Source: Pantoea sp. Nvir
Lineage (GTDB): Bacteria; Pseudomonadota; Gammaproteobacteria; Enterobacterales; Enterobacteriaceae
DNA length: 64,000 nt
Reading direction: 5' to 3'
Assembly: GCF_009829915.1 (NCBI RefSeq)
Contig: NZ_SZZW01000001.1
Coordinates: 248,001 to 312,000 of the forward strand
Below are positions 56,214 through 64,000 of the stretch, in pieces. The notes beneath the pieces are model-generated. The model worked only from the letters and a program-made list of their open reading frames with translations. It had not been told where the DNA came from and ran no database searches. The first letter of the stretch is position 1, and every line of letters begins with the position of its first letter. The translations under genes were made by a program, and so were the position numbers.

Positions 56214-57491
56214 TTATTTACCAGATGCCTGGGATTCATGTTTGCAGTAGATTAATATTGGCCTTGATTGCCCATCGATCACAGATTCGTCAATCACCAC
56301 TTTCTCTACGTCTTCCATAGAAGGTAGGTCATACATGGTATCTAGCAGCGTACCCTCTAAAATGGAGCGCAGGCCGCGAGCACCAGTTTTGCGCGCTACC
56401 GATTTTTTCGCGATGGCGCTAAGGGCTTCGTCGCGGAACTCAAGAGAGACGCCCTCTAGATTGAATAATGCTTGGTACTGTTTCGTCAGTGCATTCTTCG
56501 GCTCATGCAGGATCTGAATCAGCGCCTCTTCATTCAACTCGTTCAACGTAGCAATGATCGGCAGACGACCAATAAATTCCGGAATTAACCCGAATTTAAT
56601 TAAATCTTCCGGTTCAACCTGCAAGAGTAGTTCGCCTTCAGTAGCTCTCTGAGACTTACCTTTTACCTTTGCACCAAAGCCTATGCCAGAGCCTATTTCC
56701 ACGCGCCGTGAGATCACTTTATCTAGACCCGCAAACGCACCACCGCAGATAAAGAGGATATTAGAGGTATCGACCTGTAAAAACTCCTGCTGCGGATGCT
56801 TACGGCCTCCCTGAGGTGGAACCGCTGCTACAGTGCCTTCAATCAACTTTAGTAAAGCCTGCTGCACACCTTCGCCGGAAACGTCTCGCGTAATGGACGG
56901 GTTATCTGATTTACGCGATATTTTATCGATTTCATCAATGTAAACAATGCCACACTGCGCTTTTTGTACGTCGTAGTCGCACTTCTGCAAAAGCTTTTGA
57001 ATAATATTCTCAACATCCTCACCTACGTAACCAGCTTCAGTCAAAGTGGTAGCATCAGCCATGGTGAAAGGCACATCCAGCTGACGAGCTAATGTTTCCG
57101 CAAGAAGAGTTTTACCGCTACCGGTTGGTCCAATTAACAAAATGTTGCTTTTGCCTAGTTCAATACCACTGCTGGTATCACCATTGCGCAGGCGTTTATA
57201 GTGATTATAAACCGCAACCGCCAGTACTTTTTTTGCCTCTTCTTGGCCAATAACATAATCATCGAGGTGATGACGGATTTCATGTGGCGTAGGCAGCGCA
57301 CTACGTTTTTTGTTATGTGGGAAAACTTCTTTTTTAATTTCTTCGCAAACGATGTCATTGCATAGAACAATACACTCGTCGCATATATAAACTGAGGGCC
57401 CAGCAATCAGCTTGCGCACTTTATGCTGGCTTTTGCCGCAAAAAGAGCAGTCCAGTAGTTTTTCTGAACTATCTTTGCGCTTATCTGTCAT
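56214..57491 (-). CDS. clpX: ClpX, ATPase subunit of ClpXP
   Basis: AAA+ unfoldase feeding ClpP. 425 residues (E. coli 424). N-terminal zinc domain with CSFCGKSQ and CDECIVLC, Walker A GPTGSGKT (~120-127), Walker B VYIDEIDK, pore and IGF-loop regions (IGFGAKV). Downstream of clpP on the same strand. Confidence 0.98.
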   Translation of the reverse strand: MTDKRKDSSEKLLDCSFCGKSQHKVRKLIAGPSVYICDECIVLCNDIVCEEIKKEVFPHNKKRSALPTPHEIRHHLDDYVIGQEEAKKVLAVAVYNHYKRLRNGDTSSGIELGKSNILLIGPTGSGKTLLAETLARQLDVPFTMADATTLTEAGYVGEDVENIIQKLLQKCDYDVQKAQCGIVYIDEIDKISRKSDNPSITRDVSGEGVQQALLKLIEGTVAAVPPQGGRKHPQQEFLQVDTSNILFICGGAFAGLDKVISRRVEIGSGIGFGAKVKGKSQRATEGELLLQVEPEDLIKFGLIPEFIGRLPIIATLNELNEEALIQILHEPKNALTKQYQALFNLEGVSLEFRDEALSAIAKKSVARKTGARGLRSILEGTLLDTMYDLPSMEDVEKVVIDESVIDGQSRPILIYCKHESQASGK

Positions 57492-57613
57492 CTGTTAACC
57501 TCTTATTAATGCTAATAACACCATATCAGAGCACGATGCTTAGCGCGCTGATATTCATTCAACTCAAACCATTATCTCAGTAACTATAGCTTAAGGAAAG
57601 AATCAAACGAGTC

Positions 57614-58237
57614 TTATTCACGATGTGTCAAGATGGAGTCAACTAAACCATACTCTGTCGCTTCTTTTGCCGAGAGAAAACGATCACGCTCAGTATCGTG
57701 TTCAATTTGTTCTAGCGACTTTCCTGTATGTCCTGCCATCAATTCGTTCATGCACCGTTTTACTTTAAGTATTTCTTTAGCATGAATTTCAATGTCAGAT
57801 GCCTGTCCCTGATAACCGCCCAGTGGCTGGTGGATCATGACACGTGCATTTGGTAGGCAAAAGCGTTTGCCTTTAGTCCCTGCCATTAGCAAGAATGCAC
57901 CCATTGAACAAGCTTGGCCTATACAAATGGTGCTAATGTCAGGTTTGACAAACTTCATGGTGTCATAGATTGACATGCCAGCAGTGATAACCCCACCAGG
58001 GGAATTAATATAGAGATAAATATCTTTCTCAGAATTCTCCGCTTCCAGAAATAGCATCTGAGCAACGATCAGATTAGCCATATGCTCTTCAACCTGACCT
58101 GTAAGGAAGATGACACGTTCTTTAAGCAGGCGTGAATAGATGTCATAAGAACGCTCTCCGCGTGAAGTCTGCTCAACCACCATAGGCACCAGCGCATCGC
58201 GCGGCGCAGTAAATCCACGATCGCTACTGTATAACAT
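57614..58237 (-). CDS. clpP: ClpP protease subunit
   Basis: Serine peptidase tetradecamer working with ClpX. Catalytic Ser111 in ACSMGAF, His136 in MIHQPLGG and the Asp near 185. The frame stays open up to 58330, but ATG 58237 has AGGAG 6 bases upstream and gives 207 residues, the E. coli length. GQACSMG has Cys where E. coli has Ala before the active Ser. The 330-base gap up to tig holds no gene. Confidence 0.97.
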   Translation of the reverse strand: MLYSSDRGFTAPRDALVPMVVEQTSRGERSYDIYSRLLKERVIFLTGQVEEHMANLIVAQMLFLEAENSEKDIYLYINSPGGVITAGMSIYDTMKFVKPDISTICIGQACSMGAFLLMAGTKGKRFCLPNARVMIHQPLGGYQGQASDIEIHAKEILKVKRCMNELMAGHTGKSLEQIEHDTERDRFLSAKEATEYGLVDSILTHRE

Positions 58238-58564
58238 TACAGTCTCCTGGAGATATTCATTATTTTTACTAATTTCATTTAAAAAAAGCCTAGAAGTTGA
58301 CTGTGTTCTACTTCTTTTAGAAACTTTCAAGGACGGCTGATCAACTAATCTAGTTTTATCATGGATACTTTCTTTAATCTGGGGATGCTATCCAGTGATT
58401 TCAAGCATAAGAAAATTTCTCTATTCGCTAACAGGGAAAAAATCTTATAGCAAATAATGTGACGTTTAAATAAACAAATAACAGAAAATCTAGAGCATAT
58501 CGCCCCAAAAAATCCCATTGCTTGACAGTCGTCGTGGATTTATGCATGGCTAGTAGCCTAGCTA

Positions 58565-59869
58565 TTACGCCATAGTAGCTTGATACATTAGCTCCTGGAA
58601 GCTAGTCTCTTTCTCCGTTACTTTTGCTTTTTCTAGAACAGCTTTAACTGCCTGTTCTTCCAGTTCAATGTGATACATATCATTCATCATCTCGTTATTT
58701 TTTCTATATAAATTAATTACTTCTTGCGGTTCTTCATAGGCGGAAGCTATTTCTTCAATTAATGCGCTAACGCGTGCTTTATCGGCTTTAAGCTTGTGGA
58801 TGCGAATTACTTCGCCCAGCAGCAAGCTAGCGATAACACGTTGTCGCGCCGGCTCTTCGAATATCTCTCGCTTTATTTTAGTAACTTGCTTCTTTTTGCC
58901 GTGGAAACGCTTCTGATCTTGGCGACGTAATATGTCAATTTCACGATCAATCAGTGCAGCAGGTACCTCGATTTTGTTAGCTTTTAATAGACCGTTGATC
59001 ACCTGTGTTTTCACACAATGGCGGATAGCACCTTTCAACTCTCGATCCATGTTTTTACGTACTGCCTCACGCAGCTCTTCAACAGAGCCATTTTTCACCC
59101 CGAAAAGTTTGATAAAATCTTTAGTAAGTTCTGGCAATGTGCGCGTTTCAATTTTCTTTAGCAAAATCTCAAACTTCACATCTTTGCCTTGTAGGTAGTC
59201 TATATGGTAGTCTTCCGGAAATTTAAGGTCGATAGTAAAAATTTCTCCCGCTTTATGCCCGATGATGCCCACTTCAAAACCAGGGATCATGATATTTTGT
59301 CCCAAGTACAAAACGAAGTTGGAAGCTTTGTGGCCTTCAAATTCTGCACCATTAATAAAACCAGTGAAGTCGATAGTGGCGCGATCTCCATTTGCTGCAG
59401 TCGACTCACTATTTTTCCAAGTAGCTTGCTGATTACGTAGAGTGTCTAGCATCGCATCGATGTCAGCTTCAGTGACTTTAACCAGTGGTTTTTCCACTTC
59501 GATGCTGTCCAGACCCTGTAAGTTAACTTGCGGATAGACTTCAAACTCTACTGAATATATAAAATCTTCTCCTTGTCTATACTCAATCGGTAAATAGTGA
59601 GGTGTACTAGCCGGATTGATTTTTGCTTGAATAATGGCTGCCACGAAGTTGTCCGTCATCAGTTTTCCTAAGATCTCCTGGCGAACAGAGGCACCGTAGC
59701 GTTGTATAATAATACTAGCCGGTACTTTCCCTTTACGAAAACCATCTATACGGACTTTCTTCGCTACTTCCGTCAGTTCTTTTTTTACCGCTGTTTCAAT
59801 GCTGTCAGAAGGGATAGTAATCGTAATGCGACGGCCCAGACCCTGAGTAGTTTCTACTGAAACTGTCAT
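58565..59869 (-). CDS. tig: Trigger factor
   Basis: Ribosome-bound chaperone and peptidyl-prolyl isomerase. 434 residues (E. coli 432). Ribosome-binding loop GFRKGKVP (~43-50), FKBP-type domain (~150-245; [28 protein letters not shown]), then helical arms. More diverged from E. coli than lon or clpX. With ppiB decayed and PpiD without its parvulin domain, Tig is the only evident isomerase here. The 309 bases between tig and bolA hold no gene. Confidence 0.96.
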   Translation of the reverse strand: MTVSVETTQGLGRRITITIPSDSIETAVKKELTEVAKKVRIDGFRKGKVPASIIIQRYGASVRQEILGKLMTDNFVAAIIQAKINPASTPHYLPIEYRQGEDFIYSVEFEVYPQVNLQGLDSIEVEKPLVKVTEADIDAMLDTLRNQQATWKNSESTAANGDRATIDFTGFINGAEFEGHKASNFVLYLGQNIMIPGFEVGIIGHKAGEIFTIDLKFPEDYHIDYLQGKDVKFEILLKKIETRTLPELTKDFIKLFGVKNGSVEELREAVRKNMDRELKGAIRHCVKTQVINGLLKANKIEVPAALIDREIDILRRQDQKRFHGKKKQVTKIKREIFEEPARQRVIASLLLGEVIRIHKLKADKARVSALIEEIASAYEEPQEVINLYRKNNEMMNDMYHIELEEQAVKAVLEKAKVTEKETSFQELMYQATMA

Positions 59870-60178
59870 CTTGTTACCTCAAACAATCACGTGGTCAGTC
59901 AACTTCAGACACCATACATTAAGTAATGTGCCGTATTCAAATAACCCGGAATAGCTTCTTTCATAGAAGGGCCACTTATCTCTGTTTCTAGAGGCTCCTA
60001 AAAGCATTCCGGAAAAATAAAAAAATCGCGTTATAATGGTATCATCTTCATGAGTCGAGGAAGTAAAATACCCACTTTAAAATGGTTTTTCTGCTTTTTA
60101 CGCTTGAGAGCACCTCATTGATAGATAGAATCAACTGCTTGCGGGTCTTTTTTCTTTAGACTTTAGAAAAGAAGGTTT

Positions 60179-60496
60179 TCATGCAAAAGTGCCAGTACCA
60201 CCACGGCAATTAGGGGAAGCGAGTACTGTATCCTGTAACCCTTCCCATTCTTTTATAGTATAGGTATGTAATGCCAGCGCGTGGACTCCACCTATGAACT
60301 CTGCAGCAAGCTCTCCATAAATAGCTCGATGGCGAGTTAAAAATCGCTGGCCAACGAAAAGATCACTGACAATAACTACTTTGAAATGGCTTTCTGAACC
60401 AGCGGGCACATTATGGCGATAACTTTCGTCATGCACTTCCAGATGAGCCGGCTGGAAAGCCAGACGTAGCTTCTCTTCAATTTGTTCGCGGATCAT
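60179..60496 (-). CDS. bolA: BolA-family protein
   Basis: Stress-linked regulator and partner of monothiol glutaredoxins in Fe-S handling. 105 residues, as in E. coli; [33 protein letters not shown] with the ligand His, and [14 protein letters not shown] are conserved. Located upstream of tig on the same strand. GAGGAAAAAAG precedes the ATG. Confidence 0.95.
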   Translation of the reverse strand: MIREQIEEKLRLAFQPAHLEVHDESYRHNVPAGSESHFKVVIVSDLFVGQRFLTRHRAIYGELAAEFIGGVHALALHTYTIKEWEGLQDTVLASPNCRGGTGTFA

Positions 60497-60721
60497 TACT
60501 CTTTTTTCCTCAATGGTGAACGCTGTGCCCCATCTAGTTAAATATTAGTATGTTTTTATACACCTCCATATAGATGTGTAAAAATATTTCTGCTTTTATT
60601 TGGGCCGTCCGGCATAATAGCGCAGTAAGAAAGAAGATCAACTGAGAGTTCTTTATGTTCGGTGAATAAGTCATTTGCAATCCCATTACCTTGCTTAAAA
60701 GACTTTTTTACTACTGGATTA

Positions 60722-60730
60722 TGCTATGAT
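60722..60730 (+). promoter_or_regulatory. Possible extended -10 promoter of yajG
   Basis: TG-C-TATGAT is an extended -10 motif about 50 bases before the yajG start; no good -35 is present, which such promoters tolerate. Confidence 0.45.
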
Positions 60731-60778
60731 AGCCGTAGTTTTTTGCAAACTAACCCATAACATTAATAAGAACAAAGC

Positions 60779-61357
60779 ATGTTAATAAAAACGTTATTTC
60801 TTCTGCTGGTTTCTTTCGCTTTAGGTAGTTGCACAGAAAACAGTAATACTTTGACTATTCAGCCAAATATTGAATTACCGCAGCAGGATCCTAGTATGAG
60901 TGGCGTGATTATAAGCGTTAACGGGGCTGATCAACGCCGTGATCACTCGCTAGCAAAAATCAATCGTGACGGCAAGCTGGTTGTTTTGACCCCATCACGT
61001 GATTTGCGCTTCCTGCTACAGGAAGCACTGGAGAAACAGATGACCGCACGCGGCTACATGATTAGCCCAGACGGCGCCGTTAATCTGCAGATTGTGCTAA
61101 ATAATCTTTATGCAGATGTTGCTCAGGGTAATGTGCGTTATAACATCACTACCAAAGCTGATATTTCTGTTATCGCTACTGCGAAAAACGGTAATCAGCA
61201 GGTGAAGAACTACTGCCAAGTCTATAGTGTAGAAGGCGCGTTCAGCGCCACTAACGAAAAGATTACTAATGCGGTTAACTCAACGCTGAGCGATGTGATC
61301 GCTAGTATGGGTCAAGACTCTAGCATCCTGAGTTTCATTAGGAAAAACGCGCACTAA
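60779..61357 (+). CDS. yajG: YajG family lipoprotein
   Basis: Envelope lipoprotein of unknown function. 192 residues as in E. coli. Signal peptide ends LGSC with Cys19 as the lipidation site. ISVNGADQRRDHSLAKI, SRDLRFLLQEALEKQMTARGYM and NVRYNITTKADI are strongly conserved. In E. coli ampG follows; here that gene is missing. Confidence 0.94.
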   Translation: MLIKTLFLLLVSFALGSCTENSNTLTIQPNIELPQQDPSMSGVIISVNGADQRRDHSLAKINRDGKLVVLTPSRDLRFLLQEALEKQMTARGYMISPDGAVNLQIVLNNLYADVAQGNVRYNITTKADISVIATAKNGNQQVKNYCQVYSVEGAFSATNEKITNAVNSTLSDVIASMGQDSSILSFIRKNAH

Positions 61358-62290
61358 TCCGCCTTAGTTAGATTCTAGAGAGGTCACCTGGCATTTGTTT
61401 CCAAACTAGAATCAGGCATTATTTATTTTTACCTCAATCATTACAAATACCTACTAGCTGCTTCTGTTGCATAACAGATATCGCTGACATAAAAATGGTT
61501 GCTCTGAAAATCATTTTTTTAGATGGGCGCTTACATCTCCGCACTAGCTATGCTGGTTGTTTCCTTTCCTTACTTATAAGTACCTTATTAGAAGTATGTA
61601 AATCAGACTTGTTGTACGTCTTAAAGAGCTAGTCAAATATGCATTTTTATCATTGTACTCGTTACCAGTGCGGTATGCTGATTGATGAATTTTAGTACTC
61701 CAACTAGCTGTATCGCTATTTCAGTGTGGTAAAGGCGATCTATTATCTGACAATAATTCTAGTGAGCATACTACGGCATTAAACTTATTAACTGTCTGGA
61801 AAAATAAAAAAACATGGCAGAGATGCTTTTCTGATGAAGTAAATTCAGGTACCCTCCCCCCTCTATACAAGATTGCATTTGGCACAGGCATTATAATGGA
61901 TATATTGATATTCTGATATCATGTGTTATTTGTACTTTACTATCAGCTAAAATTTTACACATATTGTAAATACATTTACAAATGTTGAGAAATTACTTTG
62001 TCATTATTGTTATCAACAATAATGACTCGGGTATTTTAAAGGAATTAAGTACTAAAATTATTGGTTGTTTTTTAAATTTCTTTAAAAAAAGACTTTTATC
62101 TATTTTACTAAATTTTCACCAATTGCTTGTTATAGTTGATTATTTTTTGCTGCAAGCAACATCTATGCTGCCCTCAGTAAAAAGTATTAACACTAATCTC
62201 AAACATACTTGTTCTGGTTTACACTGCATAAGTCTTCTCGTAAAATGCGTATACTTAAAAGAGAATCAGTCTTTTCATTGGGGTCGTTAA
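61358..62290. other. Gene-free spacer where ampG stands in E. coli
   Basis: About 930 bases before cyoA with no AmpG piece recognised. Two inverted repeats lie close together near the right side: an imperfect one at 61957-61984 (ACATATTGTAAAT/ATTTACAAATGT) and a perfect one at 62000-62026. The cyo promoter is presumably in this spacer but was not located. Confidence 0.5.
62000..62026. repeat. Perfect 12-bp inverted repeat upstream of cyoA
   Basis: GTCATTATTGTT, loop ATC, AACAATAATGAC. Starts 291 bases before cyoA. It could be an operator or a transcript hairpin in the cyo leader; no known binding motif was matched. Confidence 0.8.
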
Positions 62291-63217
62291 ATGATACTCA
62301 AGAAATACAATAAAATTTTTAGAATTTTGTCATTAATTGCAGGCGTTTTTTTAATTAGTGGTTGCGATAGTGCGTTGTTAAATCCTAAAGGACAGGTTGC
62401 GGTTGAGCAACGTTCATTAATTTTGACAGCCTTTGGATTAATGTTGATTGTTGTTATTCCTGCAATCTTAATGACTATAATATTTGCGTGGAAGTATCGT
62501 GATTCCAACACTTCAGCAAAGTACACACCGAACTGGTCTCACTCCAACAAAGTGGAAGCTGTAGTCTGGACCGTTCCGATTCTTATTATTCTTTTTCTTA
62601 GCGTGCTAACCTGGAAATCAACTCACTCACTGGAGCCAAGCAAACCGCTACTATCTGATGTGCAGCCGATTGAGATCAATGTTATTTCTCTGGACTGGAA
62701 ATGGTTGTTTATTTACCCTAAACAGGGTATTGCTACTGTCAATCAGATTGTTTTCCCAGCTAACACGCCGTTGAACTTTAAAGTTACCTCTAATTCCGTT
62801 ATGAACTCCTTCTTCATTCCGACGCTCGGAAGCCAGATCTACGCCATGGCAGGTATGCAAACTAAATTGCACTTAATAGCTAATGAGCCAGGCATATTTG
62901 ACGGTATTTCTTCGAGCTTTAGTGGTCCAGGTTTTTCTGGTATGAAGTTTAAAGCAATTGCAACTAAGAATAATGCGGAATTTCAGCAGTGGGTTACCAA
63001 AGTTAAAAAATCACCTAATTTACTAATTACAATGGAAGATTTTGAAAAACTAGCTGTGCCAAGCCAAAACCATCCAGTGACATATTTCTCTGCAGCAAAT
63101 TCTAAAATATTCAAGCAAGTTATTGATAAATTTATGACTAGCCATAGTCAGATGGACATGATTCATCAAGAAGGCATGGATATGAGCAATACTAATTCCG
63201 CGAAAGTCGAGGGATAA
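62291..63217 (+). CDS. cyoA: Cytochrome bo3 ubiquinol oxidase subunit II
   Basis: Subunit II of the proton-pumping quinol oxidase. 308 residues (E. coli 315). Lipoprotein signal peptide ending ISGC (Cys25), two membrane helices (~45-70 and ~90-110), then a periplasmic cupredoxin-like domain with [20 protein letters not shown]. As in E. coli CyoA there is no copper-binding set. The C-terminal Met-rich tail is shorter. Four bases separate it from cyoB. Confidence 0.97.
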   Translation: MILKKYNKIFRILSLIAGVFLISGCDSALLNPKGQVAVEQRSLILTAFGLMLIVVIPAILMTIIFAWKYRDSNTSAKYTPNWSHSNKVEAVVWTVPILIILFLSVLTWKSTHSLEPSKPLLSDVQPIEINVISLDWKWLFIYPKQGIATVNQIVFPANTPLNFKVTSNSVMNSFFIPTLGSQIYAMAGMQTKLHLIANEPGIFDGISSSFSGPGFSGMKFKAIATKNNAEFQQWVTKVKKSPNLLITMEDFEKLAVPSQNHPVTYFSAANSKIFKQVIDKFMTSHSQMDMIHQEGMDMSNTNSAKVEG

Positions 63218-63221
63218 TACG

Positions 63222-64000
63222 ATGTTTGGAAAATTAACATTAAGTGCAGTACCGTACCATGAACCTATTATCATGATTACGGTTACTGGGATCATTATGG
63301 CTGGTCTGGTAATCATCGCTGCCCTCACCTATTTTGGTAAATGGCAATATTTATGGACTGAATGGCTGACATCTGTTGATCATAAAAAATTGGGCATCAT
63401 GTACATCATCACAGCGTTTATCATGCTGCTGCGTGGCTTTGCAGATGCGATTATGATGCGTACTCAACAGGTAATGGCTTCAGCTGGGGAAGCTGGTATA
63501 CTGCCGCCGCATCATTACGACCAGATCTTTACCGCACATGGCGTTATTATGATTTTTTTTGTAGCGATGCCTTTTGTGATAGGTCTGATGAATATTGTGG
63601 TACCTTTGCAAATTGGTGCGCGCGACGTTGCCTTCCCGTTTTTGAACAACCTAAGTTTCTGGTTTACCGTGAGCGGAGTAGTACTAGTTAACCTGTCGCT
63701 AGGCATAGGCGAGTTCGCACAAACCGGCTGGTTGGCCTATCCGCCGCTTTCAGGCACGGAGTACAGTCCTAGCGTCGGGGTCGATTACTGGATATGGAGC
63801 CTCCAACTTTCCGGTATTGGAACCACACTAACTGGCATCAACTTCTTTGTAACTATTTTGAAGATGCGTGCACCTGGCATGGAATTATTCAAAATGCCGG
63901 TATTTACTTGGGCTGCACTCTGCACTAACGTCCTAATTATCGCAGCTTTCCCAGTTCTAACAGTTACGTTATCTCTGTTAGCTCTTGATCGTTATCTTGG
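63222..64000 (+). CDS. cyoB: Cytochrome bo3 ubiquinol oxidase subunit I (3' end outside window)
   Basis: Catalytic haem-copper subunit. ATG 63222 opens a frame that stays open to the window end, giving about 259 of the expected ~663 residues: [15 protein letters not shown], then [26 protein letters not shown] (quinol-site region), [11 protein letters not shown] with the haem-binding His near 106, and [16 protein letters not shown]. Collinear with E. coli CyoB with no breaks. Confidence 0.97.
   Translation, partial: MFGKLTLSAVPYHEPIIMITVTGIIMAGLVIIAALTYFGKWQYLWTEWLTSVDHKKLGIMYIITAFIMLLRGFADAIMMRTQQVMASAGEAGILPPHHYDQIFTAHGVIMIFFVAMPFVIGLMNIVVPLQIGARDVAFPFLNNLSFWFTVSGVVLVNLSLGIGEFAQTGWLAYPPLSGTEYSPSVGVDYWIWSLQLSGIGTTLTGINFFVTILKMRAPGMELFKMPVFTWAALCTNVLIIAAFPVLTVTLSLLALDRYL

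Noticed and set aside
58238-58330. N-terminal extension of ClpP by 31 residues
   Set aside because: ATG 58237 has the ribosome site and the family length; the extension is unrelated to ClpP.

Overview
The window looks like a piece of a reduced gammaproteobacterial chromosome of the Enterobacterales type, most like an insect endosymbiont. Nearly every intact protein is recognisable as an E. coli homologue, and the order nagB-nagA-asnB-tRNAs-miaB-ybeY-corC-lnt-leuS-lptE-holA-nadD-rsfS-mrdAB-ybeD-lipBA-tatE-cspE, then argU-folD-cysS-lpxH-purEK-hemH-adk-htpG-ybaB-dnaX-tomB-hha-ffs-mdlAB-queC-ppiD-hupB-lon-clpXP-tig-bolA-yajG-cyoAB, follows the E. coli map with many genes deleted. DNA between genes is AT-rich, long (often 0.5-1.8 kb) and holds decayed genes. 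I saw no insertion sequences, prophage genes, CRISPR arrays or genes that look horizontally acquired. The exact genus cannot be fixed from this window; identification is by recall of family sequences, not by database search.

Layout. 1-4.0 kb: amino-sugar catabolism (nagBA) and asparagine synthetase. 4.09-4.54 kb: promoter and tRNA cluster Met-Leu-Gln-Gln. 5.2-10.5 kb: miaB, a decayed ybeZ, ybeY-corC-lnt. 11.4-16.7 kb: leuS-lptE-holA-nadD-rsfS. 16.7-20.3 kb: decayed rlmH, then mrdA-mrdB for cell elongation. 21.5-24.4 kb: ybeD-lipB-lipA (lipoate), tatE and cspE on the other strand. 26.2-32.4 kb: tRNA-Arg, folD, cysS, decayed ppiB, lpxH, purE-purK. 33.4-40.8 kb, minus strand: hemH, adk, htpG, decayed recR, ybaB, dnaX. 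41.4-43.1 kb: decayed acrA and acrB. 44.4-45.2 kb: tomB-hha and 4.5S RNA. 45.9-50.7 kb: mdlB-mdlA, decayed decR, queC. 51.4-60.5 kb, minus strand: ppiD, hupB, lon, clpX, clpP, tig, bolA. 60.8-64 kb: yajG and the start of the cytochrome bo3 operon (cyoA, cyoB, the latter cut by the window end).

The kept genes cover information processing (tRNAs, LeuRS, CysRS, clamp loader, SRP RNA), envelope building (PBP2/RodA, Lnt, LptE, LpxH, MdlAB), cofactors (lipoate, folate C1, haem, queuosine precursor), purine synthesis and protein quality control (HtpG, Lon, ClpXP, Tig). Regulators and backup systems have gone: no nagC or nagD between nagA and asnB, and acrAB, recR, decR, rlmH, ppiB and ybeZ survive only as fragments with stops and frameshifts.

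The points most worth a second look are a perfect 19-bp inverted repeat inside the rsfS coding sequence, an A10 run in dnaX exactly where E. coli frameshifts to make gamma, a PpiD that has lost its parvulin domain in frame, three tRNA genes whose encoded CCA has decayed, and a set of long perfect hairpins in non-coding DNA. I did not find convincing evidence of a wholly new system.
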